Assembly: GCA_036971475.1 (NCBI GenBank)
Contig: JBAIZL010000006.1
Location: forward strand, 65,222,898 to 65,286,897
DNA length: 64,000 nt
Direction: 5' to 3'
DNA from: Prosapia bicincta
Taxonomy: Eukaryota; Arthropoda; Insecta; Hemiptera; Cercopidae
A program made the position numbers and the translations under genes. The notes beneath the pieces were generated by a model. That model was not told the DNA's origin and ran no database searches. It saw nothing but the letters and a program-made list of their open reading frames with translations. Below are positions 1 to 14,690 of the stretch, piece by piece; position 1 is the stretch's first letter; every line of letters begins with the position of its first letter.

Positions 1-2169
1 TTTTATGTTAGAAAAATGTAACATAAATAGGGGATGTTAAAGTGAAGGATGTGTTGCAATGTTAACATACGTCCAGATTTGCTCGTAAACAATAGGTCAA
101 ATATAAAGGGTACCAACTAAATGAAATCAGTGAAATTCTAGTAATTGGAGACTTTGCTGCGAGCAGAACTGGATGCTTTTATTTATAAATTACACTCTAA
201 TTGCATGAACGGAGAATCCTGTAAAATATAAAATCTTCAGTTTTTATTATTATATCCACCTACTTGTTTTGAGACGGAAATAATATTCATTCATCCGCAA
301 TAATTTGAGAAGAAAGATTGCTTCTTCCCTTTACATATACAAGGTATAGAATTGGAAAACCTTTCATAAACTTCAAAATAATAAGGTACTTAGTTGATAC
401 GTTTTTTATCTGTGCTCTTTTGAATATAGTATATAATTTTAACCCTATTACTGACTCACTTCTACCGCGTTGGTTTTTATTTCTTCAAATAGTTAACATT
501 TTTTTATTATACTGTTTATTACTTTGGTTTCACGTTTGGTTTGATAGATTTTGACAATACGACCTTTATCACTATTAATGAACAACCGATGAACAAATTA
601 TATATTCTCTGAAGTTTTCTTTAACAATTGAGAGAATTATCGCAACCTTTTTTCACTACGTGTAGGTCAGATCGATAGTGTGGCAGTGACAAACACAAAA
701 AGAAACCTCTTCTAACTTCCTGCTCTGGTGCACTGCCAACTTAATTTCCTAAACACAAAAAAGAACAGAACAAAGGCATCCTTTGTTGCGTGAAGAGGAA
801 TTACAACAATGGCGGCTACAACAATGGCTCAATGAACAATTAATCTCTTGAACGGTATCCTGTTGAAATAAAATAATCCGGTAAAAATAGACAAAGAAAT
901 CTATAAATATACAAGAATAATTTTATTGGTATTAAACGATTTATTTTGGCTTTTGTATTTCATTTATGCAAAACTACTATTTCCTTACCTGGAATATCAT
1001 TCAAACTTTATCGGAGGATTTTAGAAATTTGACAAAGTTCTAAGTGCACAAACCGTTAGGTGAACTGTCTCACATCTAACTCATTGAACAGATGAATGCA
1101 ATACTGGTGGTGTTTGATTGCTGAACAGTTTCATCATCCAATTCCAACTGCTAACACAACATAGATCTTTGTTATCATGTCCCCTACCTTTTACCTGTAA
1201 GGAAACAATTTACAGTTGTCTCTTAATCTGCTATTTTGAATTTAGTAGCAAGTTATAGTATTGTTATTTCTTATATATGTATATATACATGTGCTGAAAT
1301 AGCTTGTCGTATATACCGTTTATTGTTAACATCTAAATCAATCATCCTGCTTGTCCGTAATATTATTTTCTGCTATTCTGCTGATATGATTATATTTTTA
1401 CAGCATGCTCAATAGCACGAAGATGTACATAGTTTCTAGTTAATGCAAAAGAAGTGAATGAAAATAAACGTTAAAGCGGGTGGGGCATAGAAAGAGACTT
1501 CAGTCATGCGCAGAAAGGACGTTTTCGACTAGTAGAAGTGAAAAATCAGGCGTATGTCTACTTTCCTCATGCATCTAGTTATAGTGATGAATAAGACACG
1601 TGGTGAACCTATAAGTAGAGATGCCTTAAGTGAGCCGAATAGAGACGGCCGTGAAAACCTTTCTCGCAACATATCCGTCACCAGTTCTTGTTTATAACTT
1701 TTAAACTGTAAAACTGTTTAGGCCTCATTTAAAAGAACATTTTTATCTGTACTCTTTTTAATTGTCTCTACATTTTATAAACAAAATAATATACACAATT
1801 TACCATTATAAAATTTTAATTTCATACGCGTTTCAAAGTCTTATGTGTATTTAAAGTGTAATAATTGTGATTTGTGTATATTTATTTTGTTTATAACCTT
1901 AACTCATAAGGCAGCTGGAATACTATTTGCATATAATGCTATGGAAAGCACAAAAACTTAATTATAATATTCCGTAGTACTGAATAATTATCAATAATTA
2001 TTATTCACAAACAAAAAAGTACTTTAAACGTACTGATAATTGAAAGCTTCTATATATTAGAATAGATAACCACTGTTTAGATAATTTTTCCTTGTGTAAT
2101 TTATTATGATAAATGAAATAGGTCAATTTAGGTATATCAAAGTACATTCAAAAAATACATACTCAGTTA

Positions 2170-2171
<2 letters not shown>
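1..2171. other. AT-rich DNA, no gene recognised
   Basis: No coding domain, RNA gene or tandem repeat was recognised. The only open frame of any length (318-554, plus, 78 codons) is rich in Phe, Leu and Ile with no motif I know, as expected of AT-rich non-coding DNA. Confidence 0.6.

Positions 2172-2230
<59 letters not shown>
2172..2230. repeat. (TA)n microsatellite at the 3' end of a minus-strand PLE
   Basis: Uninterrupted TA dinucleotides, about 29 units. The tract lies on the 3' side of a hammerhead-like remnant and a GIY-YIG coding fragment, both on the minus strand. The same order recurs at the outer flanks of the inverted-repeat elements elsewhere in the window, so I read it as part of, or the target of, the PLE 3' end. 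Confidence 0.9.
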
Positions 2231-2231
<1 letters not shown>

Positions 2232-2274
2232 GATTAAATGAAATTTTCATAAGCAAGATTTTTTATTTTATTTT

Positions 2275-2342
2275 TCTTCATACATTGAAGCTTTTCGCTG
2301 ATTGGCAGTATCAGTTTTATGAAAATTTTCTGAGTACTTTAT
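2275..2342 (-). ncRNA. Degenerate hammerhead ribozyme motif (PLE 3' region)
   Basis: Read on the minus strand the segment has CUGAUAC where CUGAUGA is expected, a short CUG/CAG stem II, an intact GAAA, the palindrome AGCU and UC. The core is damaged by a small deletion, so cleavage is unlikely. It sits between the PLE coding remnant at 2452-2806 and the TA tract at 2172-2230, in the same orientation as both. Flanking short inverted sequences (gaaattttcata near 2239 and its complement near 2318) suggest some folding. Confidence 0.45.
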
Positions 2343-2451
2343 AGTTTCAAAACTACAACTGGACTGTCCATATAATCGTACTATGCTTAAAATATGAGTT
2401 ATTCTTATCTTATCTGCGTGATTAAACAATCATCAATAATCTGTATTTATT

Positions 2452-2806
2452 TTAGTCTTTTATTCTTAAGATTTCATTGAATACGCTAAAAATAGTATTA
2501 TGCTTAGACTTTATTTTTACTTGCTCCTCAATAAGTATATTTTTAATAATATTTTGATATATTCTTAAATTCTCAATGATATTGATTCGTAAACCTTTTT
2601 GTGCGTGTTTAATTAACTTCATATTATGTATCTCTGGGAAATCATGTTTATCCATACAATGTGTTGCTAAATTTGATATATATATTAGGTTTTTCATATG
2701 GCTTTCAATTTTCTTTATACGTTCCTTTTATTTTTTTTTAGTTTGTCCTACATAGTATTTTTGACACATAGTACATTTTATACTGTAAATATCACGTAAA
2801 TACTAC
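2452..2806 (-). pseudogene. Penelope-like element, C-terminal GIY-YIG endonuclease fragment
   Basis: The minus-strand translation gives a GIY-YIG start (DIYSIKC, with Asp replacing the first Gly), a second Cys two residues on (CTMCQKYYVGQT), then a Lys-rich stretch and a tail containing ATHCMDKHDFPEIHNMKLIK. CxxC between GIY and Y-V/I-G is typical of the PLE endonuclease, and the tail matches the usual PLE C-terminus in style. A poly-A run (rc of 2725-2740) breaks the frame between YVGQTKKK and the tail. The RT domain is absent: the coding sequence stops, going upstream, at the junction with satellite-type sequence. The element is therefore a 5'-truncated PLE whose 3' end points to low coordinates, followed by a hammerhead remnant and a TA tract. 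Confidence 0.75.
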
Positions 2807-5800
2807 ACATAAACTACCAAAATACATGGACAAAATATTTCTTCTATTTCTTTTAGTTTGTCCTACATAGTATTTTTGACACATAGTACATTTTACACTG
2901 TAAATATCACGTAAATACTACACATAAACTACCAAAATACATGGACAAAATATTTCTTCTATTTCTTTTAGTTTGTCCTACATAGTATTTTTGACACATA
3001 GTACATTTTATACTGTAAATAACACGTAAATACTACACATAAACTACCAAAATACACGGACAAAATATTTCTTCTATTTCTTTTAGTTTGTCCTACATAG
3101 TATTTTTGGCACATAGTATATTTTATACTGTAAATATCACGTAAATACTACACATAAACTACCAAAATACATGGACAAAATATTTCTTCTATTTCTTTTA
3201 GTTTGTCCTACATAGTATTTTTGACACATAGTACATTTTATACTGTAAATATCACGTAAATACTACACATAAACTACCAAAATACATGGACAATATATTT
3301 CTTTTATTTTTTTTTAGTTTGTCCTACATAGTATTTTTGACACATAGTACGTTTTATACTGTAAATATCACGTAAATACTACACATAAACTACCAAAATA
3401 CACGGACAAAATATTTCTTTTATTTTTTTCAGTTTGTCCTACATAGTATTTTTGACACATAGTACACTTTATACTGTAAATATCACGTAAATACTATACA
3501 TAAACTAGCAAAATACATGGACAAAATATTTCTTTTATTTTTTTTAGTTTGTCCTACATAGTATTTTTGACACATAGTACATTTTATACTGTAAATAACA
3601 CGTAAATACTACACATAAACTACCAAAATACATGGACAAAATGTTTCTTCTATTTCTTTTAGTTTGTCCTACATAGTATTTTTGGCACATAGTATATTTT
3701 ATACTGTAAATATCACGTAAATACTACACATAAACTACCAAAATACATGGACAAAATATTTCTTCTATTTCTTTTAGTTTGTCCTACATAGTATTTTTGA
3801 CACATAGTACATTTTATACTGTAAATATCACGTAAATACTACACATAAACTACCAAAATACATGGACAATATATTTCTTTTATTTTTTTTTAGTTTGTCC
3901 TACATAGTATTTTTGACACCTAATACACTTTATACTGTAAATATCACGTAAATACTACACATAAACTACCAAAATACACGGACAAAATATTTCTTTTTTT
4001 TTTTTTAGTTTGTCCTACATAGTATTTTTGACACATAATACACTTTATACTGTAAATATCACGTAAATACTACACATAAACTACCAAAATACACGGACAA
4101 AATATTTCTTTTATTTTTTTTAGTTTGTCCTACATAGTATTTTTGTCACATTGTACACTTTATACTGTAAATATCACGTAAATACTATACATAAACTAGC
4201 AAAATACATGGACAAAATATTTCTTTTATTTTTTTTAGTTTGTCCTACATAGTATTTTTGACACATAATACACTTTATACTGTAAATATCACGTAAATAC
4301 TACACATAAACTACCAAAATACACGGACAAAATATTTCATTTATTTTTTTTTAGTTTGTCCTACATAGTATTTTTGACACATAGTACATTTTATACTGTA
4401 AATAGCACGTAAATACTACACATAAACTACCAAAATACACGGACAAAATATATCTTTTACTTTTTTTTAGTTTGTCCTACATAGTATTTTTGTCACATGG
4501 TACATTTTATACTGTAAATAGCACGTAAATACTACACATAAACTACCAAAATACACGAACAAAATATTTCTTTTATTTTTTTTAGTTTGTCCTACATAGT
4601 ATTTTTGACACATAATACACTTTATACTGTAAATATCACGTAAATACTACACATAAACTACCAAAATACATGGACAAAATATTTCTTTTATTTTTTTTAG
4701 TTTGTTCTACATAGTATTTTTGACTCATAATACACTTTATACTGTAAATATCACGTAAATACTACACATAAACTACCAAAATACATGGACAAAATATTTC
4801 TTTTATTTTTTTTAGTTTGTCCTACATAGTATTTTTGACACATAATACACTTTATACTGTAAATATCACGTAAATACTACACATAAACTACCAAAATACA
4901 TGGACAAAATATTTCTTTTATTTTTTTTAGTTTGTCCTACATAGTATTTTTGACACATAATACACTTTATACTGTAAATATCACGTAAATACTACACATA
5001 AACTACCAAAACACATGGACAAAATATTTCTTTTATTTTTTTTTAGTTTGTCCTACATAGTATTTTTGACTCATAGCACATTTTTTACTGTAAATAGCAC
5101 GTAAATACTACACATAAACTACCAAAATACACGGACAAAATATTTCTTTTATTTTTTTTTAGTTTGTCCTACATAGTATTTTTGACACATAATACACTTT
5201 ATACTGTAAATATCACGTAAATACTATACATAAACTACCAAAATACATGGACAAAATATTTCTTTTATTTTTTTTAGTTTGTCCTACATAGTATTTTTGA
5301 CACATAATACACTTTATACTGTAAATATCACGTAAATACCTCACATAAACTACCAAAATACATGGACAAAATATTTCTTTTATTTTTTTTAGTTTGTCCT
5401 ACATAGTATTTTTGACACATAATACACTTTATACTGTAAATATCACGTAAATACTACACATAAACTACCAAAATACACGGACAAAATATTTCTTTTATTT
5501 TTTTTTAGTTTGTCCTACATAGTATTTTTGACACATAGTACACTTTATACTGTAAATATCACGTAAATACTATACATAAACTACCAAAATACACGGACAA
5601 AATATATCTTTTACTTTTTTTTAGTTTGTCCTACATAGTATTTTTGTCACATGGTACATTTTATACTGTAAATAGCACGTAAATACTACACATAAACTAC
5701 CAAAATACACGGACAAAATATTTCTTTTATTTTTTTTTAGTTTGTCCTACATAGCATTTTTGACACATAATACACTTTATACTGTAAATATCACGTAAAT

Positions 5801-8800
5801 ACTACACATAAACTACCAAAATACATGGACAAAATATTTCTTTTATTTTTTTAGTTTGTCCTACATAGTATTTTTGACACATAGTACATTTTATACTGTA
5901 AATAGCACGTAAATACTACACATAAACTACCAAAATACACGGACAAAATATATCTTTTACTTTTTTTTAGTTTGTCCTACTTAGTATTTTTGCCACATGG
6001 TACATTTTATACTGTAAATAGCACGTAAATACTACACATAAGCTACCAAAATACACGAACAAAATATTTCTTTTATTTTTTTTAGTTTGTCCTACATAGT
6101 ATTTTTGACACATAATACACTTTATACTGTAAATATCACGTAAATACTACACATAAACTACCAAAATACACGGACAAAATATTTCTTTTATTTTTTTTTA
6201 GTTTGTCCTACATAGTATTTTTGACACATCATACACTTTATACTGTAAATATCAAGTAAATACTACACATAAACTACCAAAATACATGGACAAAATATTT
6301 CTTTTATTTTTTTAGTTTGTCCTACATAGTATTTTTGACACATAATACACTTTATACTGTAAATATCACGTAAATACTACACATAAACTACCACAATACA
6401 TGGACAAAATATTTCTTTTATTTTTTTTTTGTTTGTCCTACATAGTATTTTTGACACATAATACACTTTATACTGTAAATATCACGTAAATACTACACAT
6501 AAACTACCAAAATACACGGACAAAATATTTCTTTTATTTTTTTTTTAGTTTGTCCTACATAGTATTTTTGACACCTAATACACTTTATACTGTAAATATC
6601 ACGTAAATACTACACATAAACTACCAAAATACACGGACAAAATATTTCTTTTATTTTTTTTTAGTTTGTCCTACATAGTATTTTTGACACATAATACACT
6701 TTATACTGTAAATATCACGTAAATACTACACATAAACTACCACAATACATGAACAAAATATTTCTTTTATTTTTTTTTAGTTTGTCCTACATAGTATTTT
6801 TGACACATAATACACTTTATACTGTAAATATCACGTAAATACTACACATAAACTACCAAAATACACGGACAAAATATTTCTTTTATTTTTTTTTAGTTTG
6901 TCCTACATAGTATTTTTGACACATAATACACTTTATACTGTAAATATCACGTAAATACTACACATAAACTACCAAAATACACGGACAAAATATTTCTTTT
7001 ATTTTTTTTTAGTTTGTCCTACATAGTATTTTTGACACATAATACACTTTATACTGTAAATATCACGTAAATTCTACACATAAACTACCAAAATACACGG
7101 ACAAAATATTTCTTTTATTTTTTTTTAGTTTGTCCTACATAGTATTTTTGACACATAATACACTTTATACTGTAAATATCACGTAAATACTACACATAAA
7201 CTACGAAAATACATGGACAAAATATTTCTTTTATTTTTTTAGTTTGTCCTACATAGTATTTTTGACACATAATACACTTTATACTGTAAATATCACGTAA
7301 ATACTACACATAAACTACCACAATACATGGACAAAATATTTCTTTTATTTTTTTTTAGTTTGTCCTACATAGTATTTTTGACACATAATACACTTTATAC
7401 TGTAAATATCACGTATATACTACACATAAACTACCAAAATACACGGACAAAATATTTATTTTATTTTTTTTAGTTTGTCCTACATAGTATTTTTGACACA
7501 TAATACACTTTATACTGTAAATATCACGTAAATACTACACATAAACTACCAAAATACATGGACAAAATATTTCTTTTATTTTTTTTAGTTTGTCCTACAT
7601 AGTATTTTTGACACATAATACACTTTATACTGTAAATATCACGTAAATACTACACATAAACTACCAAAATACATGGACAAAATATTTCATTTATTTTTTT
7701 TTAGTTTGTCCTACATAGTATTTTTGACACATAGTACATTTTATACTGTAAATAGCACGTAAATACTACACATAAACTACCAAAATACACGGACAAAATA
7801 TTTCTTTTATTTTTTTTTAGTTTGTCCTACATAGTATTTTTGACACATAGTACACTTTATACTGTAAATATCACGTAAATACTATACATAAACTACCAAA
7901 ATACATGGACAAAATATTCCCTATATTTTTTTAGTTTGTCCTACATAGTATTTTTGACACATAATACACTTTATACTGTAAATATCACGTAAATACTACA
8001 CATAAACTACCAAAATACACGGACAAAATATTTCTTTTATTTTTTTTTAGTTTGTCCTACATAGTATTTTTGACACATAATACACTTTATACTGTAAATA
8101 TCACGTAAATACTACACATAAACTACCAAAATACATGGACAAAATATTTCTTTTATTTTTTTAGTTTGCCCTACATAGTATTTTTGACACATAATACACT
8201 TTATACTGTAAATATCACGTAAATACTACACATAAACTACCACAATACATGGACAAAATATTTCTTTTATTTTTTTATAGTTTGTCCTACATAGTATTTT
8301 TGACACATAATACACTTTATACTGTAAATATCACGTAAATACTACACATAAACTACCAAAATACACGGACAAAATATTTCTTTTATTTTTTTTTAGTTTG
8401 TCCTACATAGTATTTTTGACACATAGTACACTTTATACTGTAAATATCACGTAAATACTATACATAAACTACCAAAATACATGGACAAAATATTCCCTAT
8501 ATTTTTTTAGTTTGTCCTACATAGTATTTTTGACACATAATACACTTTATACTGTAAATATCACGTAAATACTACACATAAACTACCAAAATACACGGAC
8601 AAAATATTTCTTTTATTTTTTTTTAGTTTGTCCTACATAGTATTTTTGACACATAATACACTTTATACTGTAAATATCACGTAAATACTACACATAAACT
8701 ACCAAAATACATGGACAAAATATTTCTTTTATTTTTTTAGTTTGCCCTACATAGTATTTTTGACACATAATACACTTTATACTGTAAATATCACGTAAAT

Positions 8801-11800
8801 ACTACACATAAACTACCACAATACATGGACAAAATATTTCTTTTATTTTTTTTTAGTTTGTCCTACATAGTATTTTTGACACATAATACACTTTATACTG
8901 TAAATATCACGTAAATACTACACATAAACTACCAAAATACACGGACAAAATATTTCTTTTATTTTTTTTTAGTTTGTCCTACATAGTATTTTTGACACAT
9001 AATACACTTTATACTGTAAATATCACGTAAATACTACACATAAACTACCAAAATACACGGACAAAATATTTCTTTTATTTTTTTTTAGTTTGTCCTACAT
9101 AGTATTTTTGACACATAATACACTTTATACTGTAAATATCACGTAAATACTACACATAAACTACCACAATACATGGACAAAATATTTCTTTTATTTTTTT
9201 TTTGTTTGTCCTACATAGTATTTTTGACACATAATACACTTTATACTGTAAATATCACGTAAATACTACACATAAACTACCAAAATACACGGACAAAATA
9301 TTTCTTTTATTTTTTTTTAGTTTGTCCTACATAGTATTTTTGACACATAATACACTTTATACTGTAAATATCACGTAAATACTACACATAAACTACCAAA
9401 ATACACGGACAAAATATTTCTTTTATTTTTTTTTAGTTTGTCCTACATAGTATTTTTGACACATCATACACTTTATACTGTAAATATCAAGTAAATACTA
9501 CACATAAACTACCAAAATACATGGACAAAATATTTCTTTTATTTTTTTAGTTTGTCCTACATAGTATTTTTGACACATAATACACTTTATACTGTAAATA
9601 TCACGTAAATACTACACATAAACTACCACAATACATGGACAAAATATTTCTTTTATTTTTTTTTTGTTTGTCCTACATAGTATTTTTGACACATAATACA
9701 CTTTATACTGTAAATATCACGTAAATACTACACATAAACTACCAAAATACACGGACAAAATATTTCTTTTATTTTTTTTTAGTTTGTCCTACATAGTATT
9801 TTTGACACCTAATACACTTTATACTGTAAATATCACGTAAATACTACACATAAACTACCAAAATACACGGACAAAATATTTCTTTTATTTTTTTTTAGTT
9901 TGTCCTACATAGTATTTTTGACACATAATACACTTTATACTGTAAATATCACGTAAATACTACACATAAACTACCACAATACATGAACAAAATATTTCTT
10001 TTATTTTTTTTTAGTTTGTCCTACATAGTATTTTTGACACATAATACACTTTATACTGTAAATATCACGTAAATACTACACATAAACTACCAAAATACAC
10101 GGACAAAATATTTCTTTTATTTTTTTTTAGTTTGTCCTACATAGTATTTTTGACACATAATACACTTTATACTGTAAATATCACGTAAATACTACACATA
10201 AACTACCAAAATACACGGACAAAATATTTCTTTTATTTTTTTTTAGTTTGTCCTACATAGTATTTTTGACACATAATACACTTTATACTGTAAATATCAC
10301 GTAAATACTACACATAAACTACCAAAATACATGGACAAAATATTTCTTTTATTTTTTTAGTTTGCCCTACATAGTATTTTTGACACATAATACACTTTAT
10401 ACTGTAAATATCACGTAAATACTACACATAAACTACCACAATACATGGACAAAATATTTCTTTTATTTTTTTTTAGTTTGTCCTACATAGTATTTTTGAC
10501 ACATAATACACTTTATACTGTAAATATCACGTAAATACTACACATAAACTACCAAAATACACGGACAAAATATTTCTTTTATTTTTTTTTAGTGTGTCCT
10601 ACATAGTATTTTGACACATAATACACTTTATACTGTAAATATCACGTAAATACTACACATAAACTACCAAAATACACGGACAAAATATTTCTTTTATTTT
10701 TTTTTAGTTTGTCCTACATAGTATTTTTGACACATAATACACTTTATACTGTAAATATCACGTAAATACTACACATAAACTACGAAAATACATGGACAAA
10801 ATATTTCTTTTATTTTTTTAGTTTGTCCTACATAGTATTTTTGACACATAATACACTTTATACTGTAAATATCACGTAAATACTACACATAAACTACCAC
10901 AATACATGGACAAAATATTTCTTTTATTTTTTTTTAGTTTGTCCTACATAGTATTTTTGACACATAATACACTTTATACTGTAAATATCACGTATATACT
11001 ACACATAAACTACCAAAATACACGGACAAAATATTTATTTTATTTTTTTTAGTTTGTCCTACATAGTATTTTTGACACATAATACACTTTATACTGTAAA
11101 TATCACGTAAATACTACACATAAACTACCAAAATACATGGACAAAATATTTCTTTTATTTTTTTTAGTTTGTCCTACATAGTATTTTTGACACATAATAC
11201 ACTTTATACTGTAAATATCACGTAAATACTACACATAAACTACCAAAATACATGGACAAAATATTTCATTTATTTTTTTTTAGTTTGTCCTACATAGTAT
11301 TTTTGACACATAGTACATTTTATACTGTAAATAGCACGTAAATACTACACATAAACTACCAAAATACACGGACTAAATATTTCTTTTATTTTTTTTTAGT
11401 TTGTCCTACATAGTATTTTTGACACATAGTACACTTTATACTGTAAATATCACGTAAATACTATACATAAACTACCAAAATACATGGACAAAATATTCCC
11501 TATATTTTTTTAGTTTGTCCTACATAGTATTTTTGACACATAATACACTTTATACTGTAAATATCACGTAAATACTACACATAAACTACCAAAATACACG
11601 GACAAAATATTTCTTTTATTTTTTTTTAGTTTGTCCTACATAGTATTTTTGACACATAATACACTTTATACTGTAAATATCACGTAAATACTACACATAA
11701 ACTACCAAAATACATGGACAAAATATTTCTTTTATTTTTTTAGTTTGCCCTACATAGTATTTTTGACACATAATACACTTTATACTGTAAATATCACGTA

Positions 11801-13345
11801 AATACTACACATAAACTACCACAATACATGGACAAAATATTTCTTTTATTTTTTTTTAGTTTGTCCTACATAGTATTTTTGACACATAATACACTTTATA
11901 CTGTAAATATCACGTAAATACTACACATAAACTACCAAAATACACGGACAAAATATTTCTTTTATTTTTTTTTAGTTTGTCCTACATAGTATTTTTGACA
12001 CATAATACACTTTATACTGTAAATATCACGTAAATACTACACATAAACTACCAAAATACACGGACAAAATATTTCTTTTATTTTTTTTTAGTTTGTCCTA
12101 CATAGTATTTTTGACACATAATACACTTTATACTGTAAATATCACGTAAATACTACACATAAACTACCAAAATACATGGACAAAATATTTCTTTTATTTT
12201 TTTAGTTTGTCCTACATAGTATTTTTGACACATAATACACTTTATACTGTAAATATCACGTAAATACTACACATAAACTACCACAATACATGGACAAAAT
12301 ATTTCTTTTATTTTTTTTTAGTTTGTCCTACATAGTATTTTTGACACATAATACACTTTATACTGTAAATATCACGTATATACTACACATAAACTACCAA
12401 AATACATGGACAAAATATTTCTTTTATTTTTTTTAGTTTGTCCTACATAGTATTTTTGACACATAATACACTTTATACTGTAAATATCACGTAAATACTA
12501 CACATAAACTACCAAAATACATGGACAAAATATTTCATTTATTTTTTTTTAGTTTGTCCTACATAGTATTTTTGACACATAGTACATTTTATATTGTAAA
12601 TAGCACGTAAATACTACACATAAACTACCAAAATACACGGACAAAATATTTCTTTTATTTTTTTTTAGTTTGTCCTACATAGTATTTTTGACACATAGTA
12701 CACTTTATACTGTAAATATCACGTAAATACTATACATAAACTACCAAAATACATGGACAAAATATTCCCTATATTTTTTTAGTTTGTCCTACATAGTATT
12801 TTTGACACATAATACACTTTATACTGTAAATATCACGTAAATACTACACATAAACTACCAAAATACATGGACAAAATATTTCTTTTATTTTTTTTAGTTT
12901 GTTCTACATAGTATTTTTGACTCATAATACACTTTATACTGTAAATATCACGTAAATACTACACATAAACTACCAAAATACATGGACAAAATATTTCTTT
13001 TATTTTTTTTTAGTTTGTCCTACATAGTATTTTTGACACATAGTATATTTTATACTGTAAGTAGCACGTAAATACTACACATAAACTACCAAAATACACG
13101 GACAAAATATTTATTTTATTTTTTTAGTTTGTCCTACGTATAATTTTTGACACATAATACACTTTATACTGTAAATATCACGTAAATACTACACATAAAC
13201 TACCAAAATACATGGACAAAATATTTCTTTTTTTTTACTTTGTCCTACATAGTATTTTTGGCACATAATACACTTTATACTGTAAATATCACGTAAATAC
13301 TACACATATACTAGCAAAATGCATGGACAAAATAATCAGACAATC
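2724..13345. repeat. 115-bp satellite array (about 92 copies) built from two PLE fragments
   Basis: The anchor gtttgtcctacatag recurs every 114-117 bp from 2741 to about 13238; length variation is mostly in a T-run. Each monomer has two halves. The first, read on the minus strand, encodes the GIY-YIG piece DIYSIKCTMCQKYYVGQT. The second, read on the plus strand, is the sequence around cataaactaccaaaatac, which in the neighbouring PLE (13463-13497) encodes HKLAKYMDKII of the RT region. The left edge runs without a break into the minus-strand PLE (2452-2806) and the right edge into the plus-strand PLE (from about 13311). Early copies (2741-3780) carry the variant cttctatttctttt and later ones cttttatttttttt. 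Block duplications are visible inside the array. Confidence 0.97.
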
Positions 13346-14690
13346 CATACAAACAACATCAAACAAATCCACCCTAAAGCACCTACCCTCCGCACTCTCC
13401 CTAAAATTCACAAACCCAATGTCCTCATCCAAGCCATCATCAACTACCTAATTGCCAATGCACATAAACTAGCAAAATACATGGACAAAATAATCGGATA
13501 ATTCATAAACTTGAACACAGAAACACACATAAAAAACAGAACAAACCTCATAAACAAAATTTAAGACATAAACATACCACACAATTTAACACTGCTATCA
13601 CTCGACAGAACAAACACCAACATACCCATACCCAAAACGCTCAACATCCTAGAAACCCAAATAATACAGAAAAACTTATCAAACCCACAGTACCGAAATT
13701 ATAAACATCCTCCAAACCATCATCAAACACAACTATTTCACCCACAACTCAAACTTCTGATCACAACCAGATGGTCTACCATGAAAAGTCCTATCAGAAG
13801 TGCCCTAAGCGGAATTTTTCTACAACACAGAAAACAATGCACACGCACACAAAATCATTTAGTGCAGCTGATAAATCGCTGATATCATAACACTATATAG
13901 AGGTAACTCCCGACAATGCGAAAAACTCCTCACCTACGCTAATAAAATACACCCAAAACTAAACTTCACTTCAGAAATTGAAACCAACCGATCCCTAAAC
14001 TTCCTCGACCTAACAATAACAAAATGCCACACACAAAAAAAAGCTTCAACATTTACAGGGAACCCATAACGACAGACACACCCTTAACACCTCAAACCAT
14101 CCTATCCAAAACATACACGCTGCCTTCAGATCCATGCTCCATAGACTTGAAGAAGTCCCAATGACCACAGAAAACATAAACAAAGAACTAAACAATTAAA
14201 TATTTAGCATACACAAATGGATGCAACACCATAATAGACAAAATATAATACAAAATACAAAAAAACACTAAAATTAACACTAGAGACAGGGAAAACAAAT
14301 AGGGCATACATAAACAAAACAACAAAAAAATTGCCCGCAAATTTCATAAAATAGGATACAAAATAGCATACAAAACTAATAACAAGTTACAATACAATAT
14401 ACAACACAACACCAACAACAAGGATAAACTACAAGCACCAGGCGTATAAAAACTGAACTGCGACAAATGTAACAAATTCTACATTGGACAAACAGGTCAT
14501 AGCTTTGAACAAAGAGTCGAGGAACACAAGTAGAACACCAACTCAACATTTTACAATCACATAAAAAACATGACAGAAGTACACAGACATTTACCATAAC
14601 CTAGAAATCCTACACATCAACAAAAAAGGACCACAATTTAAAAACACTAGAACAATATAAAAATTTTCAGACATGTGCCTTAAACGTCGC
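13306..14690 (+). pseudogene. Penelope-like retroelement, RT to GIY-YIG, heavily degraded
   Basis: Known family role: PLEs encode a reverse transcriptase joined to a C-terminal GIY-YIG endonuclease. In order along the plus strand I see an RT start with KAPTLRTLPKIHKPN (13376-13420) and HKLAKYMDKII (about 13463-13495); LNILETQII (about 13640-13668); QPDGLP (about 13765-13785), the place of the PLE motif before the catalytic strand; a damaged catalytic box where only ADII of the usual YADD remains (13878-13889); SLNFLDLTITK (about 13995-14027); HRLEEVPM (about 14145-14165); then the endonuclease part with CDKCNKFYIGQTG (about 14461-14500) and EEHK. A last block near 14620-14660 (GPQFK, LEQYK) is the usual PLE tail. 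Several frameshifts and stops make it non-functional. The N-terminal region before RT is missing and replaced by the satellite. Confidence 0.88.

Noticed and set aside
318..554. 78-codon frame rich in Phe, Leu and Ile
   Set aside because: The composition follows from AT-rich DNA and mimics membrane segments; no homology recognised.
2724..13345. CRISPR-like regular array
   Set aside because: Whole monomers repeat with no unique spacers and the sequence context is animal; it is a satellite.
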